A stretch of 64,000 nt of DNA from Streptococcus pseudopneumoniae (GCF_001074825.1 NZ_JUPG01000181.1:62001-126000); one strand, 5' to 3'. Shown: positions 17,458 through 27,337, numbered from the stretch's first letter. Notes: generated by a model from the sequence alone, not told the origin. Made by a program: numbers and translations.

Positions 17458-18648
17458 ATGAAATCAATCAAAGGACTACTCTTTATCATAGCTAGTTTTG
17501 CCTTGACTATTTTGACTTGGATAAACACTTCTCCCCAATTCATGATTCCAGGGCTAGCTTTAACAAGCCTATCTCTGACTTTTATCCTAGCCACTCGTCT
17601 CCCGATAATAGAAAGATGGTTTCACGGTTTGGAGAAGGTCTACACCGTCCACAAATTCACAGCCTTTCTCTCTATCATCCTACTAATCTTTCATAACTTC
17701 AGCATGGGAGGTTTGTGGGGCTCTCGCTTAGCTTCTCAGTTTGGCAATCTTGCCATCTATATCTTTGTCAGTATCATCCTTGTCGCCTATTTAGGAAAAT
17801 ACATCCAATACGAAGCTTGGCGATGGATTCACCGCCTGGTTTACCTAGCTTATATTTTTGGACTCTTTCATGTCTACATGATGATGGGCAATCGTCTTCT
17901 CACATTTAATCTTCTAAGTTTTCTTGTTGGTAGCTATGCCCTTTTAGGCTTACTAGCTGGTTTTTATATCATTTTTCTATATCAAAAGATTGGCTTCCCC
18001 TATCTAGGGAAAGTTACCAATCTCAAACGCTTAAATCACGATACTAGAGAAATTCAAATCCATCTTAGCAGACCTTTCAACTATCAATCAGGACAATTTG
18101 CCTTTCTAAAGATTTTCCAAGAAGGCTTTGAAAGTGCTCCGCATCCCTTTTCTATCTCAGGAGGTCATGGTCAAACGCTTTACTTTACTGTCAAAAATTC
18201 AGGTGACCATACCAAGAATATCTATGACAATCTTCAAGTCGGCAGCAAAGTAAGCGTAGACAGAGCTTACGGACACATGATTATAGAAGAAGGACGAAAA
18301 AATCAGGTTTGGATTGCTGGAGGTATTGGGATTACCCCCTTCATCTCTTATATCCGTGAACATCCTATTTTAGATAAAGAGATTCACTTCTACTATAGCT
18401 TCCGTGGAGAGGAAAATGCAGTTTATCTAGATTTGCTCCGTGACTATGCTCAGAAAAATCCTAATTTTGAACTCCATCTAGTAGACAGTACAAAAGACGG
18501 CTACCTTCATTTTGAACAAGAAGAAGTTCCAGAACCTACAAGCGTCTATATGTGTGGTCCTCTCTCTATGATGAATTCACTCGCTAAACAGATTAAGAAA
18601 CAAAATCCAAAAACAGAGCTTATTTACGAAGGATTCAAGTTCAAATAA
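17458..18648 (+). CDS. Ferric-reductase-like transmembrane oxidoreductase (FRD/FNR type)
   Basis: I use ATG at 17458 (396 residues). Earlier in-frame codons lie against the promoter and lack a ribosome site. The N-terminal half has about six membrane helices with histidines suited to haem (VHKF near 86, FHNF near 98, WIHRL, FHVYM near 157). The C-terminal half is an FNR-like module: HPFSISG near 242 for FAD, a GGIGITPF nucleotide-binding loop near 290, and YMCGPLSMM near 370. It should carry electrons from NAD(P)H through FAD to haem and an outside acceptor such as ferric iron or oxygen. Single gene with its own promoter and terminator. Confidence 0.85.
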   Translation: MKSIKGLLFIIASFALTILTWINTSPQFMIPGLALTSLSLTFILATRLPIIERWFHGLEKVYTVHKFTAFLSIILLIFHNFSMGGLWGSRLASQFGNLAIYIFVSIILVAYLGKYIQYEAWRWIHRLVYLAYIFGLFHVYMMMGNRLLTFNLLSFLVGSYALLGLLAGFYIIFLYQKIGFPYLGKVTNLKRLNHDTREIQIHLSRPFNYQSGQFAFLKIFQEGFESAPHPFSISGGHGQTLYFTVKNSGDHTKNIYDNLQVGSKVSVDRAYGHMIIEEGRKNQVWIAGGIGITPFISYIREHPILDKEIHFYYSFRGEENAVYLDLLRDYAQKNPNFELHLVDSTKDGYLHFEQEEVPEPTSVYMCGPLSMMNSLAKQIKKQNPKTELIYEGFKFK

Positions 18649-18659
18649 TTACTCACATT

Positions 18660-18685
18660 CTCCTGGAATTTCCCAGGAGTTTTTT
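18660..18685 (+). terminator. Terminator of the ferric-reductase-like gene
   Basis: CTCCTGG, AATTT, CCCAGGAG and TTTTTT. Confidence 0.9.
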
Positions 18686-18697
18686 CTACGCAAACAC

Positions 18698-18733
18698 TCA
18701 AAAACACTGCCAGATTTCTAGCAGTGTTTTGAG
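18698..18733 (-). terminator. Terminator of msmK
   Basis: On the minus strand CTCAAAACACTGC, loop TAGAAATCTG, GCAGTGTTTTTGAG. It lies just past the msmK stop and makes a tail-to-tail pair with the preceding plus-strand terminator. Confidence 0.75.
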
Positions 18734-18744
18734 TTTTAGTTATC

Positions 18745-19875
18745 TTAGTAAATTGTTCTTTCAGTTTCTACATCGAAGAAATGTGCTTTGTTCAAGTCAA
18801 ATCCAAGTTCAACTGTTGCACCTGTTTGCAAGTAGTCACGAGCATCAACTTTAGCAACGAATTCGTCTTTACCAACTTGGCAGTAAAGGTGAGATTCTGA
18901 ACCAAGCAATTCAGATACAGAAATAGTCGCTTTCACAACTGATTCTGGGAATGTTTCAAGGAAAGCAGGTTCTGCATTCACGTCTTCTGGACGGATACCG
19001 AAGATCAATTCTTTACCTTCGTAGCCTTTTTCACGAAGAACTTTCAATGCTCCTTCTGGCACTTTCAAGCGGAAACCGTCTGAAACAATTTCGCTACCAA
19101 CCAATTTCACATTGATGAAGTTCATTGCTGGGCTTCCGATGAATCCTGCAACGAATTTGTTAACTGGGTTTTTGTAAACTTCTTGAGGAGTACCGATTTG
19201 TTCTACACGTCCGATAGTACCTGTACCAGCAGGGTTCTTAGTTGCTGACATGATAACGATACGGTCTGCAAGTGTCATCGCTTCAGTTTGGTCGTGAGTT
19301 ACGTAGATAGTTGTAGCTCCGATACGACGGTGGATTTTAGCAATTTCAGCACGCATAGATACACGAAGTTTGGCATCCAAGTTTGACAAAGGTTCGTCCA
19401 TCAAGAATACTTTTGCATCACGGACAATGGCACGACCCATGGCAACACGTTGACGTTGACCACCAGAAAGGTCAGCAGGTTTACGTTCCAAGAATTCTTT
19501 CAATCCAAGGATTTCAGCTGCTTCTTGTACACGTTTGTCGATGTCTTCCTTGCTGTATTTACGCAATTTCAAACCGAAAGCCATGTTGTCATAAACAGTC
19601 ATGTGTGGATAAAGAGCGTAGTTTTGGAATACCATGGCGATGTCACGGTCTTTTGGAGCTACGTCGTTGACAACCACGCCATCGATAGATGCAGTACCTT
19701 CTGTGATGTCTTCAAGACCAGCAATCATACGAAGAGTAGTTGATTTACCACATCCTGAAGGACCTACGAAAACGATAAATTCTTTGTCTTTGATGTCCAA
19801 GTTGAAGTCTTCAACTGAGTAGTGTTCGCTGTTTGGATATTTTTTGTAAATGTTTTTAAGATTCAATTCTACCAT
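18745..19875 (-). CDS. msmK: MsmK, shared sugar-ABC-transporter ATPase
   Basis: A 376-residue MalK/UgpC-type ATPase that energises several carbohydrate importers (raffinose, maltodextrin and sialic acid importers in pneumococcus). Motifs: Walker [10 protein letters not shown] near 37-45, signature LSGGQRQR near 134, Walker B VFLMDEP, D-loop SNLDAKLR, switch VTHDQTEA near 190, and a C-terminal TOBE/MalK regulatory domain from about 240 (IGSPAMNF onward). It stands alone, away from any sugar permease, as is usual for this shared subunit. A CRE-like element lies in its promoter. Confidence 0.95.
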   Translation of the reverse strand: MVELNLKNIYKKYPNSEHYSVEDFNLDIKDKEFIVFVGPSGCGKSTTLRMIAGLEDITEGTASIDGVVVNDVAPKDRDIAMVFQNYALYPHMTVYDNMAFGLKLRKYSKEDIDKRVQEAAEILGLKEFLERKPADLSGGQRQRVAMGRAIVRDAKVFLMDEPLSNLDAKLRVSMRAEIAKIHRRIGATTIYVTHDQTEAMTLADRIVIMSATKNPAGTGTIGRVEQIGTPQEVYKNPVNKFVAGFIGSPAMNFINVKLVGSEIVSDGFRLKVPEGALKVLREKGYEGKELIFGIRPEDVNAEPAFLETFPESVVKATISVSELLGSESHLYCQVGKDEFVAKVDARDYLQTGATVELGFDLNKAHFFDVETERTIY

Positions 19876-19907
19876 GAGGTGAACTCCTTTTGTCTTTTGA
19901 TAGTTTT

Positions 19908-19936
19908 ATTATAGATGAAAACGCTTTACATTTCTA
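19908..19936 (-). promoter_or_regulatory. msmK promoter with CRE-like site in the spacer
   Basis: On the minus strand TATAAT is at 19913-19908. The 17-base spacer upstream contains TGTAAAGCGTTTTCA (19915-19929), close to the CcpA operator but one base longer than consensus. The -35 (TAGAAA) is weak. Binding there would block RNA polymerase, giving catabolite repression. Confidence 0.5.
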
Positions 19937-19958
19937 TGGCAAAGTGACCAAAAAAATA

Positions 19959-19990
19959 AAAAAGTTCTGTGCAACTTGCACAAAACTTTA
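19959..19990 (-). terminator. Terminator of the PucR/CdaR-type regulator gene
   Basis: On the minus strand AAAGTT, TGTGC, AACT, GCACA, AACTTT and TTTATTTTTT. It overlaps the regulator's stop codon. Confidence 0.8.
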
Positions 19991-20857
19991 GAGAATATCT
20001 GGTAAAATCAATTGATAACACAATGTCAGATCGGTCAACTCCTTCAACTGTAGCCCTGTCAATTCTTCCCACTTATCAATCTTGTATTGGAGAGAATTGC
20101 GGTGCAGATAGAGTTGCTGGGCTGTTTTAGTGAGAACAGCACTATTTTCCCAAAGAGAGAGAATGATTTCCTGAATCTGATCTTGATCCAAAATCATCTG
20201 GTGTAGACATTCCTTGATTGCCTTCAAGTCCACGAGTCTTTCTCCCATACTCCAAAGATAGAGCTGAGAAAAAGTATGAACACCTTGATGACCCTGACGC
20301 CACCAAGTCTTAAACAAATCGCGCTCCGCTTTGATTAAGTCTGATAGGGCTTGATGGCCTGTCTGAGACCAAACCTGACCCAACATGATAGAGAGACGCA
20401 GTCCAAAGTCATACTCAACCGCTTCAATCGTATCAGATAAGATTGAACGTACAGAGGTGTACTTATCTTGTTGGAGAACAAAAATGTAATCCTGAGCTCC
20501 GACCTGAATCACCGTCTGACAGTTAGGAAAAAGAGTCCGCATCATATCTAGCCAAGAAGCTAGATTTTCCTGCTGAAAATAGGAAAGATGACAATAAACC
20601 AACTGAATCTTTTTGAAAGCTTGCGGTGCTTGCCCCTTCCCCTCAATCAGATAAGAATACCAAGGATTGAGCGAACGAGCCTGCTCCTGCTGGGTTAAAA
20701 GGGCAACCAACTGCTTTTCACGCTCACTAAGGCCAGATTTCTCCAGCAAAAGCCACTGCTGAGAAGCTAAAGGAAGAGTTAGATAACCCTCTTTCTCTAC
20801 TGGTTGGTCTGAAATCTGAGCTTCAGGAAACCAGTCTTGTAATGCCTTTGCAATCAT
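19988..20857 (-). CDS. PucR/CdaR-type helix-turn-helix regulator
   Basis: A 289-residue protein with the C-terminal HTH of the PucR/CdaR group (HTH_30): residues about 236-285, with LTKTAQQLYLHRNSLQYKID as the DNA-recognition part. The middle resembles the GGDEF-like regulatory region of the same group. No N-terminal sugar-diacid or purine sensor domain is recognisable, so the ligand is unknown. Its start lies three bases after the stop of mrnC, within a GGAGGACTAGGAC ribosome region, so it is likely cotranscribed with cysS-mrnC. It is followed by msmK, which has its own promoter. A link to sugar use is suggested only by that position. Confidence 0.75.
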   Translation of the reverse strand: MIAKALQDWFPEAQISDQPVEKEGYLTLPLASQQWLLLEKSGLSEREKQLVALLTQQEQARSLNPWYSYLIEGKGQAPQAFKKIQLVYCHLSYFQQENLASWLDMMRTLFPNCQTVIQVGAQDYIFVLQQDKYTSVRSILSDTIEAVEYDFGLRLSIMLGQVWSQTGHQALSDLIKAERDLFKTWWRQGHQGVHTFSQLYLWSMGERLVDLKAIKECLHQMILDQDQIQEIILSLWENSAVLTKTAQQLYLHRNSLQYKIDKWEELTGLQLKELTDLTLCYQLILPDIL

Positions 20858-20860
20858 GTC

Positions 20861-21247
20861 CTAGTCCTCCACTTTTTGGATGCACCACGAAATCAAGCTC
20901 TCAAGACGTTCCAGATTTTCAGTCATATGGAGATATCCCATCACGGCTTCAAAACCTGTGGACATACGGTAAGTCACTACATCAGCATTTTTGGCCTTGG
21001 TGTGACTATTGGTATTGCGACCACGTTTATAGATTTCTTCTTCTTTTTCTGTTAAGACCTGCTCCTCTAACATAAGGGAAATCAAGTGTGCCTGAGCCTT
21101 GGCTGACACATACTTAGTCGCTTCTTGATGGAGTTTATTGGGTTTGGTCATACCTTTGAGGATGAGGTGGCGGCGAATATACATAGAATAAACCGCATCT
21201 CCTTCAAAAGCTAGCGCAATCCCGTTAATGAGATTGACATCAATCAC
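20861..21247 (-). CDS. mrnC: Mini-ribonuclease III (MrnC)
   Basis: A 128-residue RNase III catalytic domain without a double-strand RNA-binding domain. It matures 23S rRNA ends in Bacillus. The catalytic motif is ALAFEGDAVYS (E15, D17) and the second acidic site is EAVMGYLHM near 107. It overlaps the end of cysS by eight bases, the conserved Firmicute arrangement. Confidence 0.93.
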   Translation of the reverse strand: MIDVNLINGIALAFEGDAVYSMYIRRHLILKGMTKPNKLHQEATKYVSAKAQAHLISLMLEEQVLTEKEEEIYKRGRNTNSHTKAKNADVVTYRMSTGFEAVMGYLHMTENLERLESLISWCIQKVED

Positions 21248-22583
21248 GTGTCCACCTCACTCCATCTTTTGTATCCAATAGTTTAATGCCTTGAGCAGCC
21301 AGTTGGTCACGTATTTGGTCCGCTGTGGCAAAGTCACGATTGGCACGCGCTTCTTGGCGTTTTTGGATCAAGTCTTCAATCTCTGCATCCAAAACTTCTT
21401 CAACAAAGACAATTCCAAAGACTTCCAACATATCCGCAAGAGCTTGCTTGACAGCTGCATCATAGTTTCCTGAGTTAATCCATTTGGCCATTTCAAAGAC
21501 TACTGTAATACCATTAGCAGAGTTGAAATCCTCATCCATGGCTGCTACAAACTTATCTTTAAAGTCCTGCAACTCTTGAGCATCTACCGTTCCAGAAAAT
21601 GGTTGCTCGTAAGTGTTCTTTAGATACTTAAGATTTGTCTCTGCGTCACGCACTGCTTTTTCCGTAAAGTTGATAGGCTTACGGTAATGTTGTGTCGCAA
21701 AGAAGAATCGAAGCACTTGCCCATCAAGAGTTTTAAGGGCATCGTGTACCGTAATGAAGTTACCCAAGGACTTAGACATTTTGACATTATCGATATTAAC
21801 AAAGCCATTATGCATCCAGTAGTTAGCAAAGGTCTTGCCTGTTTTGGCTTCTGACTGGGCAATTTCATTGGTATGATGAGGAAACTCTAGGTCAGCTCCA
21901 CCACCGTGAATATCAATGGTGTCGCCCAAAATCTCTGTCGACATGACTGAACACTCGATATGCCAGCCCGGACGACCAGGTCCCCATGGACTGTCCCAAG
22001 AAATCTCGCCTGGTTTAGCAGATTTCCATAAAGCAAAGTCTACCGGATTTTCCTTGCGAGCTGTTTCTTCATCAGTACGACCTGATGCACCCAGCTCCAA
22101 GTCTTCCAAGGTTTTGTTAGCCAATTTAGCATAGTTGTGGGATTTTCCTACACGGAAATAGACATCCCCTTGACTCTCATAGGCAAAGCCTTTTTCAATC
22201 AAGTCTTCCACAAAACGAATGATGTCAGCCATAAACTCTACCACACGAGGATGGCGAGTCGCAGGTTTCACACCCAAGGCAGTCACGTCCTCACGAAAGG
22301 CAGCGATGTACTTGTCCGCAACCTCCTGAGGTGCGATCCCTTCTTCCTTGGCGCGATTGATAATCTTATCATCCACATCCGTGAAATTAGAAATATAGGC
22401 AACCTCATACCCACGGTATTCAAAATAACGTCGAATGGTATCAAAGGCCACCGTTGAACGGGCATTCCCCACGTGGATATAGTTGTAAACGGTTGGCCCA
22501 CAAACATACATCTTAACCTTACCGTCCTCGATTGGGACAAATTCTCGCAAATCACGAGACATGGTGTCGTAAATTTTAATCAT
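21240..22583 (-). CDS. cysS: Cysteinyl-tRNA synthetase
   Basis: A 447-residue class I synthetase charging tRNA-Cys. The zinc-binding CGPTVYNY (27-34) is followed by the HIGH-like HVGNA; the KMSKSLGN loop is near 266, and the WHIECS zinc-ligand segment near 205. The length is normal. There is no T-box in the 17 bases between this gene and the preceding one. In related genomes, as I recall, cysS follows directly behind a GNAT gene. Here a DHFR-like gene lies between, and a copy of the first eight codons of cysS remains at 23306-23341. Confidence 0.96.
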   Translation of the reverse strand: MIKIYDTMSRDLREFVPIEDGKVKMYVCGPTVYNYIHVGNARSTVAFDTIRRYFEYRGYEVAYISNFTDVDDKIINRAKEEGIAPQEVADKYIAAFREDVTALGVKPATRHPRVVEFMADIIRFVEDLIEKGFAYESQGDVYFRVGKSHNYAKLANKTLEDLELGASGRTDEETARKENPVDFALWKSAKPGEISWDSPWGPGRPGWHIECSVMSTEILGDTIDIHGGGADLEFPHHTNEIAQSEAKTGKTFANYWMHNGFVNIDNVKMSKSLGNFITVHDALKTLDGQVLRFFFATQHYRKPINFTEKAVRDAETNLKYLKNTYEQPFSGTVDAQELQDFKDKFVAAMDEDFNSANGITVVFEMAKWINSGNYDAAVKQALADMLEVFGIVFVEEVLDAEIEDLIQKRQEARANRDFATADQIRDQLAAQGIKLLDTKDGVRWTRD

Positions 22584-22600
22584 GCGGTCTACTCCCTTCT

Positions 22601-23122
22601 CTATTTCTGACTTTTTCGGCTGAAAACCAGCTCTGCAAAAGGGCCAAATTGTCTGAGGCTATCCAGTTGGTAAAAGCGCTGCCCTTCCTCTTGGGTAAAG
22701 AGAGGAACCCCCTTTCCTAGGATAAGGGGCGCTATCTGAATAATGAGGTGGTCGAAAAGATCCGCATCCAAGAGCGGTCCTACTAAGGAATTACCACCAA
22801 TCACAAAGACATTTTTGCCTTTGTCAATCTGGCGAACAAAGTCCACCACATCCCCAGCTACTGGCTGGTAATTGCTGACAGGCAGGTTTCTATCATGCGT
22901 AAAGACATAGTTTTCCGTAGCTTGATAAAAACTTTCTACATCTTGCAAATCTTGGATTTCCTCAAAGGTCCGCTTGCCCATGATGGTGATATCCATTTGC
23001 CTGTAAAAGTCATCATAGCCTGTATCCTCTACAGAACCAAGCTGATGCAGCCAGTCTATCCTGTGCTGGCTGTCTGCCAAGTAGCCATCCATGGTGATAC
23101 AGCCGTAAAAATATACTGCCAT
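22601..23122 (-). CDS. Dihydrofolate reductase/RibD C-terminal family protein
   Basis: A 173-residue protein of the RibD C-terminal/DHFR-like fold. Marks are the N-terminal CITMDGYLAD, the MGKRTFEEI loop near 50 and the dinucleotide-binding VFVIGGNSLVG near 104-114, followed by IIQIAPLILGKGVPLF. These proteins are NADPH-dependent reductases of unknown substrate, similar to YyaP/YwjB. It starts with AAAGGA nine bases upstream. It sits between the GNAT gene and cysS, next to a duplicated cysS start, so it looks like a later insertion carried as cargo. Confidence 0.8.
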   Translation of the reverse strand: MAVYFYGCITMDGYLADSQHRIDWLHQLGSVEDTGYDDFYRQMDITIMGKRTFEEIQDLQDVESFYQATENYVFTHDRNLPVSNYQPVAGDVVDFVRQIDKGKNVFVIGGNSLVGPLLDADLFDHLIIQIAPLILGKGVPLFTQEEGQRFYQLDSLRQFGPFAELVFSRKSQK

Positions 23123-23423
23123 TCTTGTAGTTTCCTTTCTAGTTCTGCTTCGCCTTCACTTAGCGGGATAGCCCCAGATGATTAGACCTAAGCTAATCAA
23201 AGTATTCAGCAAAATCCTTGCTGGACAAGAAAAATAAGCCAGACAACAGCAATTCCAATCTGCAATAGAACGGTTCATTCTTAAACATTAAAGCGCCTCT
23301 CTTGTCTACTTCCCGCTCAAGGTGTCATAGATTTTAATCATAAAATAATAGTCATGAAAACTAAAATCCGAGAACAGTTAGTTTCATCACTAAGAGTTCA
23401 ATTGAATTTCAGTCCGAATGTAT
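23123..23423 (-). other. Intergenic stretch with decayed small membrane-protein fragments
   Basis: Apart from the cysS remnant (23306-23341), the stretch reads on the minus strand as pieces of hydrophobic peptide in different frames: TVLLQIGIAVVWLIFLVQQ in one and ILLNTLISLGLIIWGYPAK ending with TGA in another. Joined by a frameshift these would make a small two-helix membrane protein. No single intact frame with a ribosome site was found, so I treat it as a probable broken gene. Confidence 0.35.
23306..23341 (-). pseudogene. Duplicated 5' end of cysS
   Basis: ATG at 23341 opens M-I-K-I-Y-D-T-L-S-G-K and stops at TAG. The first seven residues are identical to the start of CysS and the DNA around them matches 22563-22586, with a few changes. 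It lies where cysS would start if the DHFR-like gene were absent. Confidence 0.7.
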
Positions 23424-24308
23424 CTACACTTCGGAATCCCTTGCTCCTTTATCATTCAGATAAACCACCTGCGTCTGTTTGACAAAGACGATTTTTTCAT
23501 ACAAATGTTTGGCACCTACGTTGCTATCCTCTACTACAATCTGAAATTCCTTATCATTTTGCTCAATCAGTTGGTTGACTAGATATTTTGCTAAATAGCT
23601 TCCATAGCCTTTTCCACGTTCAGGTTCCGATATTGCCAAACCATAGAAGTAATTCGTATTAGTCGATAAATCTACCGTGCAAGTCCCAATAACCTGACCG
23701 TCTTTTAATAAAATATATAGGCGACTTTCTGGATCTTTCAGAGCTTCAGCGACATATCTATCCACAACTTCTCTCGATTCATGTTCCTCTGAAAACGCCT
23801 GAAATTTTAACTGGCTAATTTGCTCCTGATATGCACTATCTGCTAACAAAACTTCAAGATTGGAAAGTTTTGCTAACGGATAAGGTCTTCTATCCTTACC
23901 TAACCAGGTTTCTGTCTCTTCATCCTCGACCAATCCCCAGTTGCTGACAAAATCAGGATGACGCTCTAGAAAAATACGTTCTGTCTGAAAAGTCACTGAA
24001 CGAATAGGGAATGAAGCCGTTTCTTTCTCAAAACTAGTAAGCAATGCGCGCGCAATTCCCTGACGGCGATGAGCTGGATGAACCAGTATCGTCACTTCTA
24101 CATCTTGGTCATCAGCATAAACAGTTAATAGACCAACAAGTTCGCCTTTTTCATAATAAAGGAAAAAGGCGGGCATGTTTAGGTCAAAATTAAGCATGTT
24201 AGAGAGATAAGGATCACGATAAGTTCCATCATAGGATTGACAACAGTCAATTAGTTTTTTCGCCTCAAATAACTCTTCTTGGCTCAACTTATTTCTTGCT
24301 TGAATCAT
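23424..24308 (-). CDS. Tandem-GNAT N-acetyltransferase
   Basis: A 294-residue protein with two GNAT folds. The first has the acetyl-CoA loop HPAHRRQGIARALL near 97-110. The second has SEPERGKGYGSYLAKYL near 227-243 and ends in VGAKHLYEKIVF. Both motif A loops (Q/R-x-x-G-x-G/A) look usable, although the second domain more closely follows the classical form. Substrate unknown. It begins 11 bases after cysE and probably shares its transcript. Confidence 0.85.
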   Translation of the reverse strand: MIQARNKLSQEELFEAKKLIDCCQSYDGTYRDPYLSNMLNFDLNMPAFFLYYEKGELVGLLTVYADDQDVEVTILVHPAHRRQGIARALLTSFEKETASFPIRSVTFQTERIFLERHPDFVSNWGLVEDEETETWLGKDRRPYPLAKLSNLEVLLADSAYQEQISQLKFQAFSEEHESREVVDRYVAEALKDPESRLYILLKDGQVIGTCTVDLSTNTNYFYGLAISEPERGKGYGSYLAKYLVNQLIEQNDKEFQIVVEDSNVGAKHLYEKIVFVKQTQVVYLNDKGARDSEV

Positions 24309-24319
24309 ATAGATATCCT

Positions 24320-24937
24320 CTACAAACCAGACGATCTGTGACTGGCTTCTTTATCCTGCTCGAGTTTATTGACATAATACTCTCGTTTTTCTTCGACTTC
24401 GTGAATGACTGGCTCATCCTTCTTACCATGAACACGAACAATCTTGGCCGGAATCCCGACAACCGTCACATCACTAGGTACGTCTGCCACAACAACTGCT
24501 GCTGCACCAACCTTAGCATTTTCACCGATTTCCACTGGTCCGATGACTTGGGCATGAGCTGATATGAGAGCTCCCTTTCGAACGGTTGGATGGCGTTTGC
24601 CACAGTCTTTCCCTGTTCCCCCAAGAGTCACTCCATGATAGAGAAGAACGCCTTTTTCAACAATCGCTGTCTCCCCAATCACCAGACCAGAACCATGGTC
24701 GATAAAGACACCTGAATCAATCTGGGCACCTGGATGAATCTCAATCTGAGTCCAAAAGCGCCAGAACTGACTGTGCATACGAGCCAAGAGTTTGAAGCCA
24801 TGCTTCCAGAGAAAATGCGAGAGACGGTGGGCCGCCAAGGCCTTGACACCTGGATAAGTCAGCAAAACCTCCAAAGTGGTGCGGGCCGCTGGATCATTTT
24901 CTTTTACGATATCAATGGTTTCGCGCCACCATCCCAT
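24320..24937 (-). CDS. cysE: Serine O-acetyltransferase
   Basis: A 205-residue left-handed beta-helix enzyme that acetylates serine with acetyl-CoA, the first step of cysteine synthesis. The hexapeptide region spans about 68-160 and includes FIDHGSGLVIGE (with the catalytic DH) and GVTLGGTGKDCGKRHPT. The length and the short N-terminal helical part match the streptococcal form. It follows pnp by 15 bases and precedes the GNAT gene, so pnp-cysE-GNAT is a likely operon. Confidence 0.94.
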   Translation of the reverse strand: MGWWRETIDIVKENDPAARTTLEVLLTYPGVKALAAHRLSHFLWKHGFKLLARMHSQFWRFWTQIEIHPGAQIDSGVFIDHGSGLVIGETAIVEKGVLLYHGVTLGGTGKDCGKRHPTVRKGALISAHAQVIGPVEIGENAKVGAAAVVVADVPSDVTVVGIPAKIVRVHGKKDEPVIHEVEEKREYYVNKLEQDKEASHRSSGL

Positions 24938-24952
24938 ACATTTCTCCTTTTC

Positions 24953-27166
24953 TTATTCTGAATCTTTTGGTGTTTCTGTAAATTCTTTCTTAGGTTTGTG
25001 GTCCTTGTGATGACGTGGACGGTGAGGTCGCTCAGACTTTTCACCCTTTTCATCATGCTCAGGTTTTGGTGGACGAGGAAGAAGGGCCTTCATAGAGGCA
25101 TCAATACGGCCTTTTTCATCAATCTTGATAACCTTAACATCGACTTCATCCCCGATTTCTACCAAGTCTTCTACACGGTTGGTACGAGTCCAAGCCATTT
25201 CAGAAATGTGCACAAGTGCATCTGTCTTGTCAAAGAGGTTAACAAAGGCACCAAATTTCTCGATACGAACGACTTTAGCACGGTAAACTTCATCCACCTT
25301 AGCCTCACGAACCAAACCAGCGATAATTTCTTTAGCACGATTAATGGCATCTTGGTCGCTAGAGTAGATAGACACATTTCCTTCTTCGTCAATATCAATC
25401 TTAACGCCTGTTTCAGCGATAATCTTGTCGATGGTTTCTCCACCCTTACCGATGACAATCTTGATCTTGTCCACATCAATCTTGATGGTATCAATTTTCG
25501 GTGCAGTTGGAGCTAATTCTGGACGAACTTCTGGAATGGTTGCTTCAATCACATCAAGAATTTCAAAACGGGCTTTCTTGGCTTGGGCAAGAGCCTCAGT
25601 CAAGATTTCTGCAGTAATCCCTTGGATCTTGATATCCATTTGTAGAGCTGTAATCCCGTCACGAGTACCTGCAACCTTAAAGTCCATATCTCCAAAGTGG
25701 TCTTCCAAACCTTGGATATCTGTCAAGACTGTATAGTTGTTTCCATCTGAGATGAGACCCATGGCAATCCCTGCTACTGGCGCCTTGATTGGCACCCCAC
25801 CAGCCATAAGGGCAAGAGTTCCAGCACAGATAGAAGCCTGAGATGAAGAACCATTTGATTCCAAGACTTCTGCTACCAAACGGATAGCGTATGGGAATTC
25901 TTCCAAGCTTGGCAAGACTTGAGCAAGGGCACGCTCACCAAGAGCACCGTGACCGATTTCACGACGACCTGGCGCACCGTAGCGTCCAGTTTCCCCTACA
26001 GAATATTGTGGGAAGTTATAGTGGTGCATAAAGCGTTTCTTATACTCTGGATCCAAACCATCAATGATTTGAGTTTCTCCCATTGGGGCCAAAGTCAAAA
26101 CTGAAAGAGCCTGAGTTTGTCCACGAGTGAAGAGACCAGAACCGTGTACACGAGGAAGGAAGTCAACAACCGCATCCAAAGGACGGATTTCATCGACCTT
26201 ACGACCGTCAGGACGCACCTTGTCTTCTGTGATCAAACGGCGCACTTCAGCGTGTTCCATTTGTTCCAAGATTTCAGCTACATCACGCATGATACGGTCA
26301 AATTCTTCGTGGTCTGCATATTTTTCTTCATACACAGCAGTCACTTGGTCTTTAACTGCTTGAGTTGCAGCTTCACGAGCCAATTTTTCTTCTACTTGAA
26401 CCGCTTTTTGGAGGTCGCTGTTGTAAGCTGCAATGATTTCAGCCTGCAATTCAGCATCTACATGAAGCAATTCTACTTCTGCTTTTTCTTTACCGACTGC
26501 TTCAACGATTTCTTCTTGGAAGGCAATTAATTCTTTGACTGCTTCATGCCCTTTGAGAAGGGCTTCCAACATGATTTCTTCTGATAATTCTTTGGCACCA
26601 GACTCAACCATGTTGATAGCGTGTTTGGTACCAGCTACTGTTAATTCAAGAAGCGAACGCTCTGCTTGTTCTTGACTTGGATTGATGATGATTTGGCCAT
26701 CGACATAGCCCACTTGTACCCCAGCGATTGGACCGTCAAACGGAATATCTGAGATAGAAAGCGCCAAGGATGAACCAAACATAGCTGCCATTGGTGCAGA
26801 GGCATTTTCATCATAAGAAAGCACAGTATTGATGACTTGGACTTCGTTACGGAAACCTTCCGCAAACATAGGACGGATTGGACGGTCAATCAAACGCGCT
26901 GTCAAGGTCGCATCTGTTGAAGGACGTCCTTCACGTTTCATAAAGCCACCAGGAAACTTCCCAGCTGCATACATTTTTTCTTCATAGTTGACTTGAAGAG
27001 GGAAGAAATCCCCAGTTGCCATCTTCTTAGACATAACGGCCGCAGTCAGGACAGTTGACTCACCGTAACGCACGACAACAGAGCCATTTGCTTGCTTAGC
27101 AACCTGACCAGTCTCTACGATTAACTCACGACCCGCAAAAGTCGTTTGAAACACTTGTTTTGTCAT
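24953..27166 (-). CDS. pnp: Polynucleotide phosphorylase
   Basis: I place the start at 27166 ([10 protein letters not shown], 737 residues), with AAAGGGGATT upstream; the open frame extends 17 codons further without support. PNPase degrades RNA 3'-5' phosphorolytically and takes part in mRNA turnover. Two RNase PH cores (about 5-220 and 310-535) flank an all-alpha linker. A KH domain with [12 protein letters not shown] (about 565-576) and an S1 domain ([14 protein letters not shown], about 630) follow, then a basic/acidic tail rich in H, K, R and E. Its leader holds a tandem repeat that can fold into hairpins. Confidence 0.96.
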   Translation of the reverse strand: MTKQVFQTTFAGRELIVETGQVAKQANGSVVVRYGESTVLTAAVMSKKMATGDFFPLQVNYEEKMYAAGKFPGGFMKREGRPSTDATLTARLIDRPIRPMFAEGFRNEVQVINTVLSYDENASAPMAAMFGSSLALSISDIPFDGPIAGVQVGYVDGQIIINPSQEQAERSLLELTVAGTKHAINMVESGAKELSEEIMLEALLKGHEAVKELIAFQEEIVEAVGKEKAEVELLHVDAELQAEIIAAYNSDLQKAVQVEEKLAREAATQAVKDQVTAVYEEKYADHEEFDRIMRDVAEILEQMEHAEVRRLITEDKVRPDGRKVDEIRPLDAVVDFLPRVHGSGLFTRGQTQALSVLTLAPMGETQIIDGLDPEYKKRFMHHYNFPQYSVGETGRYGAPGRREIGHGALGERALAQVLPSLEEFPYAIRLVAEVLESNGSSSQASICAGTLALMAGGVPIKAPVAGIAMGLISDGNNYTVLTDIQGLEDHFGDMDFKVAGTRDGITALQMDIKIQGITAEILTEALAQAKKARFEILDVIEATIPEVRPELAPTAPKIDTIKIDVDKIKIVIGKGGETIDKIIAETGVKIDIDEEGNVSIYSSDQDAINRAKEIIAGLVREAKVDEVYRAKVVRIEKFGAFVNLFDKTDALVHISEMAWTRTNRVEDLVEIGDEVDVKVIKIDEKGRIDASMKALLPRPPKPEHDEKGEKSERPHRPRHHKDHKPKKEFTETPKDSE

Positions 27167-27337
27167 TTTAATCCCCTTTGGATTGATGAAATTATACGCC
27201 TTGCCTACAAAAATCAAGATACTAAGCCGTCAAGCAACTCAAAGGAAAATAGGAAATCGAACGACGGAGCGACCGCTCCTAGGCAGATTTATCTTTTTCC
27301 ACAGAGTTGTAGGCGTGTTCAATTCTCAAGATACAAA

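Noticed and set aside
22584-22600. T-box leader for cysS
   Set aside because: Only 17 bases separate cysS from the gene before it, and no specifier or T-box sequence is visible in the upstream gap.
25919-26530. Plus-strand frames of 61-137 codons across pnp
   Set aside because: They are antisense to a well-supported pnp, lack ribosome sites, and their composition mirrors the pnp codons.
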